36,602 nucleotides of DNA from positions 1 to 36,602 of the forward strand of contig NZ_FQZB01000025.1 in NCBI RefSeq assembly GCF_900141845.1, read 5' to 3'. This stretch comes from Clostridium cavendishii DSM 21758 (GTDB lineage Bacteria > Bacillota > Clostridia > Clostridiales > Clostridiaceae). A model generated the notes under the pieces. The model was not told the DNA's origin, did no database searches, and worked only from the letters and a program-made list of their open reading frames with translations. Both the position numbers and the translations under genes were made by a program. Numbering within the stretch: the stretch's first letter is position 1; the number at the start of each line of letters is the position of its first letter. This document shows, piece by piece, positions 1 to 8,897 of this stretch.

Positions 1-212
1 GCTCCTTTGATCAGTCTACCATGCGATAATCTGATGTTATGCGGTATTAATCTTCCTTTCGGAAGGCTATCCCCCTCTATAAGGCAGGTTGCCCACGTGT
101 TACTCACCCGTCCGCCGCTAGCTTCATCCCCGAAGGGAATCCACTCGCTCGACTTGCATGTGTTAAGCACGCCGCCAGCGTTCGTCCTGAGCCAGGATCA
201 AACTCTCAATTT
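1..212 (-). rRNA. rrs: 16S ribosomal RNA, 5' part (gene continues beyond left edge)
   Basis: Read on the minus strand, this begins with the universal 16S start (TTGAGAGTTTGATCCTGGCT), continues through GGACGAACGCTGGCGGCGTG and the conserved GGCGGACGGGTGAGTAACAC, and runs off the window. Only the first ~210 nt of the ~1,500 nt gene are here. The exact mature 5' end (about 210-213) is set by similarity to other clostridia. The sequence fits Clostridium cluster I. The remainder of the rRNA operon should lie to the left. An open reading frame on the opposite strand here is an artefact. Confidence 0.97.
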
Positions 213-330
213 CAAGTTTGTAGCTCATTACTGTTGTATGTCTTATGATTTAAATCATAAAGAATTGCTGGTCATATATTTTCTTGCTCTGTTTAATTTT
301 CAAAGACCAAATTTCATTCGTCATCTTTCG
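213..330 (-). other. rRNA operon leader
   Basis: Transcribed spacer between the rrn promoter and 16S. Minus-strand GGTCTTTGAAAATTAAACAG at about 287-307 is the conserved pre-16S leader element seen in clostridial and bacillar rRNA operons, which takes part in antitermination and 16S processing. Confidence 0.7.
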
Positions 331-342
331 ACGACTTTTACT

Positions 343-371
343 ATGTTATCATCAAACTTCTTATCTGTCAA
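343..371 (-). promoter_or_regulatory. rRNA operon promoter
   Basis: On the minus strand, TTGACA (366-371) and TAACAT (343-348) are separated by exactly 17 nt, with predicted transcription start near 336. The -35 box is a perfect consensus. The sequence just upstream (372-430) is almost pure A/T, as expected of an UP element for a strong rRNA promoter. Confidence 0.85.
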
Positions 372-774
372 CACTTTTTAATTTCAAAAAAGTTTTTATA
401 AAACTTTAATATTAATTAATATTTTGTTGAATTAAGTTCGAAGTTTGTCGCCCCGAAGCGACTTCGTTATGATAACATTAAAGACAGCCTCTACTAATTA
501 ATCTTATACCAATCTACTTACATTAACTTTGTAATTCTAGTATTTCTTCAATTTTTCTTTATTTTATACACATCGACACACTAGGATTGGTTTATACCTA
601 AAAATACAACTTACAAATTAAAATTTCATTATAGCTTGTGATTTTGTCTAATATTTTCCATGCTAAACTTAAACCTTTATTATTTATTAGTATATATTCT
701 TATAATCTTTAATTTTGCATTAAATGAAACTTCCACTCATTACATTAGTATAAATAACTTCTAATAACCAATAA
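372..774. other. Non-coding AT-rich region upstream of rRNA promoter
   Basis: No convincing reading frame on either strand. The only notable structure is a GC-rich hairpin at 439-466 (arms GTCGC/GCGAC around a 6-nt loop, extended by CGAA/TTCG) in an otherwise A/T background. It lacks a U-tract on the minus strand, so it is not an obvious terminator. Confidence 0.6.
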
Positions 775-927
775 TTATAAAAATACTTTTCTTATAAATC
801 TTCTCTTCTTATTACTAGTTAAATTAGTAATAAGATGTTCTGAATGCAAGTTAATTCTCATTATTAAATCAGATATTATAAATGCTAATATAAACCTACC
901 TACTATTTTAAAACCTCTTTTCATCAT
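775..927 (-). CDS. 50-residue predicted membrane peptide
   Basis: Small minus-strand gene reading ATGATGAAAAGAGGT to a TAA at 775-777. A very strong ribosome binding site, AAGGAGGGA (937-945), sits 9 nt before the first ATG. The product has a basic start (MMKRG), one hydrophobic segment at residues 8-23 (ending SDLIM), and a strongly basic C-terminus (KKRRFIRKVFL). This is the layout of a single-span membrane peptide with a cytoplasmic basic tail. I do not recognise a family. It is transcribed toward the rRNA operon and away from the 1096 gene. The ribosome binding site and uninterrupted frame are seen directly; membrane location is inferred. Confidence 0.6.
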   Translation of the reverse strand: MMKRGFKIVGRFILAFIISDLIMRINLHSEHLITNLTSNKKRRFIRKVFL

Positions 928-1031
928 AAGTATTAATCCCTCCTTATATTTCCTAATTAATTTTCAAAAAAATCATTTTCTACCTAATATATTAATAGTA
1001 TCTACTAAAAATATATTTTTATAATAGAATA

Positions 1032-1060
1032 TTAACTATTTTATTTTTTTAAAATATAGT
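1032..1060 (+). promoter_or_regulatory. Putative promoter of the phosphatase-family gene
   Basis: TTAACT (1032-1037) and TATAGT (1055-1060) are 17 nt apart, 35 nt before the start codon at 1096. Ribosome binding site TAGGAGGG lies at 1079-1086. The surrounding sequence is extremely A/T-rich, so chance matches are likely. Confidence 0.4.
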
Positions 1061-1095
1061 AAAATAAAATTAACATATTAGGAGGGTTTTGTTTT

Positions 1096-2379
1096 ATGAA
1101 AGATAAACATATTATTATTATTTCATTAGATGCAGTAGATAAAAATGATTTTAATATATTAAAAGAGCTCCCCAACTTTAAGAAGGTTTTAGATAAATCT
1201 TCTTATTCTTGCGAAGTTGAAACTGTATATCCATCTTTAACTTATCCAGCTCATACTACCATAGTAACTGGTAAATATCCTAAAAATCATGGCATTATAA
1301 ATAATATTGTGGTGAAACCTGGTGATAATAATCCCGATTGGCTGTGGCATAAGCATAATATAAATGGTGAAACCATTTATGACTTAGCTAAAGAACAAGG
1401 TATGACTATCGCTTCATTACTTTGGCCTGTTACTGCAAAAGCCAATATAGATTATAACTTGCCCGAGATATTTCCAACTAAACCATGGCAAAATCAAATA
1501 TTACTATCCTTACTTAATGGATCTAAAGCTTATCAATTTAAGCTTAACGCTAAATTCGGTACATTAAGAAATGGCATAAATCAGCCTGAGCTTGATAACT
1601 TCGTCATGGCTTCATTACTTAATACACTAAGAGAAAAACAGCCAGGACTTACTATGGTTCATTTAACCGATGTAGATTCAAAGCGTCATGAACATGGTTA
1701 TAATTCTCCCGAAGCACTTTATTCTTTAAAACGTCACGATTCTAGAATAGGTGAAATTTTAAACTGCCTTCATCTAATGGGGGTAGAAGAAGAAACATCA
1801 ATAATAATTTTAGGTGATCATAGTTTTAAGGACGCAGATTATGTAATAAAATTAAATAAACTTTTTGTGGACAAAGGTTGGATATTATTTGATGAAAAAG
1901 GTAAGTTAAATGAATGGCTTGTATTTATGAACTTTTGTGATGGTTCTGCTTATATCTATTTAAATGATAAAGAAAATATAGAGTTACTAAAACTTGTAAA
2001 ATCTACCTTAATGGAATTTTCTAAAAATAATAATGATTGCATTGAAGCTATATTAAGCAATGAAGAAGCCATTAAATTAGGTGCTGATCCTAATTGTTCT
2101 CTCATGATAGAGGCTAAGGAAGGCTACTATTTTATAAATGATATTGATGGCGAAATAATCGAAGCTACTGGTGATAAATATCATAAAGCAACCCACGGTT
2201 ATTCACCAAAGGCAAAACAGGATTATGAAACTTTCTTTGTAATAAGCGGGAAAAACGTTAAGAAAAACTTTAATATTGGTAAAATGCGATTAATTGATGA
2301 AGGTCCTACAATAGCCAAACTTATTGGCGGAAAACTTTCTGATGCAGATGGAAAAGTCTTAAATCACATATTTATTTAA
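1096..2379 (+). CDS. Alkaline phosphatase superfamily protein (type I phosphodiesterase/nucleotide pyrophosphatase family)
   Basis: A 427-residue predicted metal-dependent phosphoesterase. Landmarks in order: the first metal ligand in the N-terminal ISLDAVD (D12); the nucleophile region VYPSLTYPAHTTIVTGKYPKNHG, in which T49 aligns with the catalytic Thr of nucleotide pyrophosphatases; HLTDVDSKRHEHG (about 195-207), giving the D-x3-H type metal site; LGDHSF (about 239-244); and a C-terminal THGYSP histidine. All metal ligands appear intact, so it should be active. There is no signal peptide, suggesting a cytoplasmic enzyme, which is usual for clostridial members annotated as ectonucleotide pyrophosphatase-like. 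Substrate is not predictable. The gene is monocistronic and ends at a bidirectional terminator shared with gltD. Confidence 0.88.
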   Translation: MKDKHIIIISLDAVDKNDFNILKELPNFKKVLDKSSYSCEVETVYPSLTYPAHTTIVTGKYPKNHGIINNIVVKPGDNNPDWLWHKHNINGETIYDLAKEQGMTIASLLWPVTAKANIDYNLPEIFPTKPWQNQILLSLLNGSKAYQFKLNAKFGTLRNGINQPELDNFVMASLLNTLREKQPGLTMVHLTDVDSKRHEHGYNSPEALYSLKRHDSRIGEILNCLHLMGVEEETSIIILGDHSFKDADYVIKLNKLFVDKGWILFDEKGKLNEWLVFMNFCDGSAYIYLNDKENIELLKLVKSTLMEFSKNNNDCIEAILSNEEAIKLGADPNCSLMIEAKEGYYFINDIDGEIIEATGDKYHKATHGYSPKAKQDYETFFVISGKNVKKNFNIGKMRLIDEGPTIAKLIGGKLSDADGKVLNHIFI

Positions 2380-2422
2380 ATAAATGGTCAAGCTTAAGAG
2401 TGTATATGAGTATAAATTTCAT

Positions 2423-2475
2423 AAAAAAAGCAACATGGAAATGTAATTAATATCTCCAATGTTGCTTTATTTTTT
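2423..2475. terminator. Bidirectional terminator between phosphatase gene and gltD
   Basis: GCAACAT (2430-2436) pairs with ATGTTGC (2459-2465), with GGA/TCC extending the stem across one bulge. It is flanked by an A-run on the left and TTTATTTTTT on the right, so it can terminate the plus-strand phosphatase gene and the convergent gltD. Confidence 0.8.
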
Positions 2476-2484
2476 ATATTGCAA

Positions 2485-3954
2485 TTATTTTAATAAATAA
2501 TCATGCACTTTTTCTGCTACAGCTCTTCCTTCATTTATAGCCCAAACTACCAATGATTGCCCTCTTCTAGCATCACCAGCTACAAAAACCTTATCTACGT
2601 TTGTTCTAAAACAGCCATATTCAGCTTTTATATTATTCTTTTTATCAAGCTCAACACCAAATGCTTTAGATATATAATCTTCTGTTCCAACAAACCCCAT
2701 GGCTAAAAGTATTAGGTCAGCTTCCCATATACGTTCTGTACCTTCAACTTCTATTATTGAATATCTACCATTTTGACTTTTCTCCCATTTAACATCAACT
2801 GTATGAACTTTTAAAAGATTGTCATCTTCATCTCCTTCTAATTTTTTCACATTTATACCATAAACCCTTGGGTCTTTACCATATAATGCTTCAAATTCTT
2901 CTTGACCATAATCTACTTTATGAATTCTAGGCCACTGTGGCCATGGATTGTTTGCAGCTCTTTCTAATGGTAGTTTATCCATTATTTCAAATTGGACTAA
3001 ACTTTTACATCCATGCCTTAATGAAGTTCCTACACAATCTGTTCCTGTATCTCCGCCACCTATAACTATTACATTTTTGTCTTTTGCTGAAATATAATTT
3101 TCATCTTCTAAGTTTGAATCTAAGAGGCTTTTTGTATTTGCTCTTAAAAATTCTACTGCAAAGTGAACACCTTTTAAATCTCTTCCTGGAACATCTAAAT
3201 TTCTTGCCTTCGATGCTCCACAGGCTAAAATAACAGCATCATACTCTTTAATCATTGAATCTACATCATAGTCCTTGCCTACATTTGTATTTGTAATGAA
3301 ATTTATACCTTCCTCTTTCATTAACTCAATTATTCTTTGAACAATATTCTTGTCAAGCTTCATATTAGGTATGCCATACATTAATAATCCACCAACTCTA
3401 TCATAGCGTTCAAAAACTGTGACATTATGACCTAACTTATTAAGCTGATCAGCTGCTGAAAGTCCTGCAGGACCAGAACCTACTATAGCTATTTTTTTAT
3501 TTGTTCTTATTTCTGGAACTTGAGCTTTTATATATCCTTCAGCATATGCTCTTTCTATTATTGAACATTCATTTTCTTTAATTGAAATAGACGGACCATT
3601 TATACCAGCTGTACATCCTGCTTCACATGGTGCTGGACAAACCCGTCCTGTAAATTCTGGAAAATTATTAGTCTTCTTTAATCTATTTAAAGCTTCTTTC
3701 CATTTTCCCCTATAAATCAAATCATTCCATTCAGGAATTAAATTATTTATGGGACATCCTGATACAGCACCATTTAATATAATTCCAGATTGACAAAAAG
3801 GTATACCACAATCCATACATCTAGCCCCTTGTATTTCTTGTTTCTCTTTTGAAAGCATCCCATGTATTTCATTGAAATCTCCTATTCTTTCTAGTGGTTC
3901 TCTAACATGAGCTAGTTCCTTATCATATTCTAAAAACCCTGTTGATTTTCCCAT
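2485..3954 (-). CDS. gltD: Glutamate synthase (NADPH) small subunit
   Basis: A 489-residue flavoprotein that passes electrons from NAD(P)H through FAD and iron-sulfur clusters to the large subunit GltB. The N-terminal region has the cysteine sets for two [4Fe-4S] clusters (CMDCGIPFC, SGCP, then GRVCPAPCEAGC at about 103-114). An FAD Rossmann motif (VGSGPAGLSAAD, about 157-168) and an NAD(P)H Rossmann motif (IGGGDTGTDCVG, about 298-309) follow, with the family-typical C-terminal VFVAGDARRG. Length is normal. The start has an excellent ribosome binding site, AAGGAGGG. It lies 17 nt downstream of gltB and is clearly co-transcribed with it for ammonia assimilation. Confidence 0.97.
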   Translation of the reverse strand: MGKSTGFLEYDKELAHVREPLERIGDFNEIHGMLSKEKQEIQGARCMDCGIPFCQSGIILNGAVSGCPINNLIPEWNDLIYRGKWKEALNRLKKTNNFPEFTGRVCPAPCEAGCTAGINGPSISIKENECSIIERAYAEGYIKAQVPEIRTNKKIAIVGSGPAGLSAADQLNKLGHNVTVFERYDRVGGLLMYGIPNMKLDKNIVQRIIELMKEEGINFITNTNVGKDYDVDSMIKEYDAVILACGASKARNLDVPGRDLKGVHFAVEFLRANTKSLLDSNLEDENYISAKDKNVIVIGGGDTGTDCVGTSLRHGCKSLVQFEIMDKLPLERAANNPWPQWPRIHKVDYGQEEFEALYGKDPRVYGINVKKLEGDEDDNLLKVHTVDVKWEKSQNGRYSIIEVEGTERIWEADLILLAMGFVGTEDYISKAFGVELDKKNNIKAEYGCFRTNVDKVFVAGDARRGQSLVVWAINEGRAVAEKVHDYLLK

Positions 3955-3971
3955 TACATATCCCTCCTTTC

Positions 3972-6900
3972 CTACCTCTTGTTCCCTATATTTTCATAAA
4001 ATGCTGCTATTAATGCTTCCTCACTATTCAATCCTATTGCTTCTTTTTCTTTAATTGTATTTATCATTCGTTTATAATCGGTAGGTATAATCTTTTTAAA
4101 CTTAGGTATATAATCTTGTAAATTATCTAAAACCTCTTTACCTTTCAATGAATTAGTAGCATTAACATGTTCTTCTATAAGTAATTTTGTTTCTTCTATA
4201 TCTTCATCATTTAATTCTTCAATTTCAATTAATTCCTTATTTAATAACTTATCAATATCTTCATTCTCATCTAGTACATATGCTATACCACCACTCATAC
4301 CTGCTGCAAAGTTTTTACCTATATTTCCAAGTACAACAACTCTTCCTCCAGTCATATATTCACATCCATGGTCACCAACACCTTCTACTACAGCATAAGC
4401 TCCTGAATTTCTTACACAGAACCTTTCTCCAGCCACGCCATTAATAAAAGCTTTACCAGAAGTTGCTCCATAAAGTGCTACATTTCCTATAATTATATTT
4501 TCATTTGCAACAAAGGTTGATTTTCTATTTGGGTACACTATTATTTTCCCACCTGAAAGTCCTTTACCTATATAATCATTAGAGTCACCTTCTAATTCTA
4601 ATGTCAGCCCACTTGGAATAAATGCTCCAAAACTTTGCCCACCAGAACCTTCACATTTTATTCTTATAGTGTCTTCTTTAAGCTTATTGCATTTATTATA
4701 TTTTGTTATTTCACTACCAAGTATAGTACCTAGAGTTCTATTTATATTTGTAACCTTTATATTAAGTATTACTTTATCACCATCTTCTATTGCAGTCTTA
4801 CATTTATCTAATAAAACTTGTGAGTCCATAACCAAATTTAGTTTATGATCATAAGCCTTTTCAAATTTTATAGCTTTATTATTTGGTACTGATGGATTTT
4901 TTAATATATTGGTTAAATCTACCTTATTTGCTTTAAATCCATTTATATCTTTCTTTTGAACTAATTTATCAGTTCTTCCTATCATTTCATCTATATTTCT
5001 GAAACCAAGCTTAGACATATATTCTCTAAGCTCCTGAGCTATAAATTTCATGAAATTTTCAACATATTCTGGTTTCCCCTTAAATCTCTTTCTAAGTTCT
5101 GAATTTTGAGTAGCTATTCCTACAGGGCAAGTGTCTAAATTACAAACTCTCATCATAACACAACCTAAAGCTATAAGAGGCGCTGTAGCAAAACCAAATT
5201 CCTCTGCACCCAAAAGAGCTGCTATAGCTACATCTCTACCAGTCATAAGCTTACCGTCAGTTTCTAGTTTAACTCTTGTTCTAAGTCCATTCATAACTAA
5301 TGTTTGATGCGCTTCTGCAAGTCCTAATTCCCAAGGTAAGCCTGCATGTTTTATAGAAGTTCTTGGTGATGCTCCTGTTCCTCCATCATATCCTGAAATT
5401 AAGATAACATCTGCTCCACCCTTTGCAACTCCTGCTGCCACAGTTCCTACTCCAGCTTCAGAAACCAACTTTACTGAAACTCTCGCTTCTCTATTTACAT
5501 TTTTCAAATCATATATAAGTTGAGCTAAGTCTTCTATTGAATATATATCGTGATGTGGAGGTGGTGATATAAGCCCTACTCCAGTAGTTGAATGCCTAGT
5601 TTTAGCAATCCATGGGTAAACTTTATTAGCTGGCAATTGTCCACCTTCTCCTGGTTTTGCTCCCTGGGCCATCTTTATTTGAAGTTCTTTTGCATTAACT
5701 AAATATTCTGATGTTACCCCAAACCTTCCTGATGCTACTTGCTTAATGGCTGAATTTCTAGAATTTCCATTTCCATCAGCTATAAATCTTTCTGGATCCT
5801 CTCCACCTTCTCCAGTGTTTGAACGTCCGCCTAATCTATTCATAGCTATAGCTAAAGCTTCATGAGCTTCTTTTGATATAGATCCATAAGACATTGCCCC
5901 TGTCTTAAATCTCTTAACTATACTTTCTACAGATTCTACTTCTTCTAAAGCTATTTCTTCATCTTCATATTTAAAATCTAATAGTCCTCTCAATGTTAAA
6001 TGACTATCTTGAGCATTTAATAATGATGTATATTCCTTAAATATTTTATAATCTCCATTCCTTGTAGCTTCTTGAAGCTTATGAACACTTAATGGATTAT
6101 ATAAATGTTCTTCTTTCCCACTTCTATATTTATGACTTCCTTCGCTATCTAAACTTAAATCAGCTTGATGTCTAAGTTTATCAAATGCTAATGTATGCTT
6201 AATTTCAACTTCTTTTGCTAATTCTTCAAGTCCTATTCCTTTAATTCTACTTACTGTTCGTGTAAAATACTTATCTATAACATCATCATTAAGTCCTACT
6301 GCCTCAAAAATTTGAGCCCCTTGATATGATTGAATTGTTGATATACCCATTTTGGAAAGTATCTTAACTATACCTTTTACTATTGCTTTGTTAAAATTAT
6401 AAATAGCAGTATTATACTCAACATTTACCATGTCTGCTTCAATTAAACCTTTTATTGATTCATATGCAAGATATGGATTTATAGCTGAAGCTCCATATCC
6501 TAAAAGTGTGGCAAAATGATGTACATCTCTAGGTCCACCACTTTCTAAAACTACTGCTACATCTGTTCTATACCCTTTTCTTATTGCATGATGGTGAAGT
6601 CCTGCTATAGCAAGAAGTGCTGGAACTGGCGCATTGTTTTCATCTACCCCTCTATCACTTAATACAAAAATATTAAAGCCTTCTTTGTATGCTTCATCTG
6701 CATCACTAAATATTTTATCTAATGCTGCTTCTAAGGACACTTTTCCACCTTTAGGATTATATATGGTTTTGATAACTTTTGTTCTGAAACCTGGCATATT
6801 TAAAGCTTTTATTTTTGCAATTTCTTCATTAGTTATTATAGGTTTGTCAAGCTTTAGCTGTCTGCAATTTTCTGCTTTTGGATTTAATAAATCCCCTTCA

Positions 6901-8549
6901 GAACCTATAAATGTTTCAGTAGCTGTAACTATCTCTTCCCTTATAGCATCTATAGGTGGATTAGTTACTTGTGCAAATAATTGTTTAAAATAACTGTATA
7001 AAGGTTGAGGCCTATTAGATAATACAGCAATTGGTGTATCTATTCCCATTGCAGCAATAGGTTCCTCTCCATTTTCAGCCATAGCTATTAAGTTATTTTT
7101 TACATCTTCATAGCTATAATTAAAAGCCTTTTGAAGTATTATTCTTTCTCTTTCATTACAATTTATCTCTAAAGCCCTAGCTTCTGGCAGTTCCCCTAAA
7201 GTTAATAGATTTTTTTCAAGCCATTCACCATAAGGCCTTTCACTAGCATACTTATTCTTTAGCTCATCATCATCTATTAGTCTACCTTCTATTGTATCTA
7301 CTAAGAGCATTCTTCCTGGTCTTAACCTATCCTTCTTTTCTACATTTTCACTAGGTATATCTAAGACCCCAACTTCTGATGATAATATTAAATAACCATC
7401 CTTAGTAACATAATATCTGGCAGGTCTTAATCCATTTCTATCAAGTACAGCACCCACCTTTTCTCCATCAGTAAATACTATAGCCGCTGGTCCATCCCAA
7501 GGTTCCATAAGTGTTGCATGATATTTATAAAAATCTCTTTTTAACTTATCCATAGTTTTGTTTTTGCTCCAAGGTTCTGGAATAGCCATCATAACAGCCA
7601 AAGGTAAATCTCTTCCATTCATCATCAAAAATTCTAATGTATTATCTAAAATAGCTGAATCTGAACCTTCTTTATCTACTACAGGAAGTGTCTTTTTAAA
7701 GTCTTCTCCTAAAATAGGAGATTTACATGTTCCTTCACGAGTATACATCCAATTTACATTTCCACGTACTGTATTGATTTCACCATTATGAATCATATAT
7801 CTATTAGGATGTGCTCTTTCCCAACTTGGAAATGTATTTGTACTATATCTAGAATGTACTAAAGCTATTGCTGTTTTAACCTCCTCATTTGATAAGTCCA
7901 CATAAAAATCTTGTAATTGAGCTGCAAGTAGCATCCCTTTATAAACTATAGTTCTAGAAGAAAATGATGCTATATAAAAAGTACTATCTTTTAAAGCTTC
8001 TTCTTTTATAGCCTTTTTTTCCATTAATCTTCTTGCTACATATAACTTTCTTTCAAATTCTATACCCTTTGAAATATTAATAGGCTTTTTGACAAACCCT
8101 TGAAGAATATACGGCATACATGAAGTAGCTGTCTTTCCTAGATTTGATGTATTTACCGGTACCTCTCTAAATCCTAAAAATTCTAGTCCTTCTTCTTCTA
8201 GAACTTTTTTAAATATTTCTTTTGATAAGTTGCTTGCTTCAGTATTTAAAGATAAAAATAGCATAGCGACACCATATTCACCTTCTTCTGGCAAGTTAAT
8301 ATTCACATTATTTAATTCCTTTTTTAAAAAAACATGTGGTATTTGAATAAGTACACCAGCACCATCACCAGTATTTTCCTCTGCACCAATTCCTCCTCTA
8401 TGCTCTAAATTAACAAGTATATTAAGAGCATCCTTTAAAACCTTATATGATTTTTCTCCTTTAATGCTTGTAACAGCTCCTATTCCACAAGCATCATGCT
8501 CAAAGCTTGGATTATATAATCCTAATTTTCCAGTATAATTACTTTTCAT
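3972..8549 (-). CDS. gltB: Glutamate synthase large subunit
   Basis: About 1,525 residues; makes two glutamates from glutamine plus 2-oxoglutarate together with GltD. Order: class II glutamine amidotransferase domain whose nucleophile is C21 in HDACGIGAV after a short removable propeptide; central domain; FMN-binding synthase domain (GGRSNTGEGGEDPERF, KPGEGGQLP); the [3Fe-4S] cluster cysteines in CVMMRVCNLDTCPVG; and a C-terminal glycine-rich beta-helix domain. The frame is open from a GTG at 8579, but I prefer the ATG at 8549 because GGGGGTG (8555-8561) lies 5 nt before it and the amidotransferase Cys then falls at the usual distance from the N-terminus. Full length, with no broken motifs. 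Confidence 0.97.
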   Translation of the reverse strand: MKSNYTGKLGLYNPSFEHDACGIGAVTSIKGEKSYKVLKDALNILVNLEHRGGIGAEENTGDGAGVLIQIPHVFLKKELNNVNINLPEEGEYGVAMLFLSLNTEASNLSKEIFKKVLEEEGLEFLGFREVPVNTSNLGKTATSCMPYILQGFVKKPINISKGIEFERKLYVARRLMEKKAIKEEALKDSTFYIASFSSRTIVYKGMLLAAQLQDFYVDLSNEEVKTAIALVHSRYSTNTFPSWERAHPNRYMIHNGEINTVRGNVNWMYTREGTCKSPILGEDFKKTLPVVDKEGSDSAILDNTLEFLMMNGRDLPLAVMMAIPEPWSKNKTMDKLKRDFYKYHATLMEPWDGPAAIVFTDGEKVGAVLDRNGLRPARYYVTKDGYLILSSEVGVLDIPSENVEKKDRLRPGRMLLVDTIEGRLIDDDELKNKYASERPYGEWLEKNLLTLGELPEARALEINCNERERIILQKAFNYSYEDVKNNLIAMAENGEEPIAAMGIDTPIAVLSNRPQPLYSYFKQLFAQVTNPPIDAIREEIVTATETFIGSEGDLLNPKAENCRQLKLDKPIITNEEIAKIKALNMPGFRTKVIKTIYNPKGGKVSLEAALDKIFSDADEAYKEGFNIFVLSDRGVDENNAPVPALLAIAGLHHHAIRKGYRTDVAVVLESGGPRDVHHFATLLGYGASAINPYLAYESIKGLIEADMVNVEYNTAIYNFNKAIVKGIVKILSKMGISTIQSYQGAQIFEAVGLNDDVIDKYFTRTVSRIKGIGLEELAKEVEIKHTLAFDKLRHQADLSLDSEGSHKYRSGKEEHLYNPLSVHKLQEATRNGDYKIFKEYTSLLNAQDSHLTLRGLLDFKYEDEEIALEEVESVESIVKRFKTGAMSYGSISKEAHEALAIAMNRLGGRSNTGEGGEDPERFIADGNGNSRNSAIKQVASGRFGVTSEYLVNAKELQIKMAQGAKPGEGGQLPANKVYPWIAKTRHSTTGVGLISPPPHHDIYSIEDLAQLIYDLKNVNREARVSVKLVSEAGVGTVAAGVAKGGADVILISGYDGGTGASPRTSIKHAGLPWELGLAEAHQTLVMNGLRTRVKLETDGKLMTGRDVAIAALLGAEEFGFATAPLIALGCVMMRVCNLDTCPVGIATQNSELRKRFKGKPEYVENFMKFIAQELREYMSKLGFRNIDEMIGRTDKLVQKKDINGFKANKVDLTNILKNPSVPNNKAIKFEKAYDHKLNLVMDSQVLLDKCKTAIEDGDKVILNIKVTNINRTLGTILGSEITKYNKCNKLKEDTIRIKCEGSGGQSFGAFIPSGLTLELEGDSNDYIGKGLSGGKIIVYPNRKSTFVANENIIIGNVALYGATSGKAFINGVAGERFCVRNSGAYAVVEGVGDHGCEYMTGGRVVVLGNIGKNFAAGMSGGIAYVLDENEDIDKLLNKELIEIEELNDEDIEETKLLIEEHVNATNSLKGKEVLDNLQDYIPKFKKIIPTDYKRMINTIKEKEAIGLNSEEALIAAFYENIGNKR

Positions 8550-8579
8550 TTTTTCACCCCCAAAATTAATAAGCCCCAC

Positions 8580-8854
8580 TTTTTAACATTTAATAGATTT
8601 AAATACAATTTCTTCTTTTTATATGAAATAATATTACCATCACAATTGCATAATTTCAATATTATCTATATTAATTTATAGTTTTTTGCAATTTATTAAT
8701 ACCCTAAATTCACATTTTCTTTGTTGATTATTTTCTTTTTATTTATAAAAACGTTATCTTTTTGCTATTTTATCATTATCACACTAAATAAAAACATTTT
8801 TATTTATTAAATAGTATATTTTAATAAAATTATATCAATGTAACTAAACTAAAA
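8580..8854. other. Intergenic region upstream of gltB
   Basis: Holds the gltBD promoter at 8631-8659. The rest (8660-8854) is A/T-rich with no reading frame, riboswitch or clear operator that I can see. Confidence 0.5.
8631..8659 (-). promoter_or_regulatory. Putative gltBD promoter
   Basis: Minus-strand TTGAAA (8654-8659) and TAATAT (8631-8636) are 17 nt apart. They predict a transcript start near 8624 and a 75-nt leader before gltB. No known nitrogen-control box was recognised. Confidence 0.6.
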
Positions 8855-8897
8855 TAAGATCTTCGATTCTATATTTAATCGAAGATCTTACTTTTAT
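8855..8897 (-). terminator. Terminator of the PotD-like gene
   Basis: TAAGATCTTCGATT (8855-8868) and AATCGAAGATCTTA (8877-8890) form a perfect 14-bp stem with an 8-nt loop. It overlaps the end of the reading frame's 3' side and is followed on the minus strand by TTTTAG. The plus-strand side also has a T-rich stretch. Confidence 0.8.

Noticed and set aside
7..381. 124-codon open frame on the plus strand at the left edge
   Set aside because: It is antisense to the 16S rRNA 5' end, its leader and its promoter; no ribosome binding site.
4187..7791. Several plus-strand open frames inside gltB (4187, 6634, 7558)
   Set aside because: They are shadows of the conserved gltB frame, have low-complexity translations and no ribosome binding sites.
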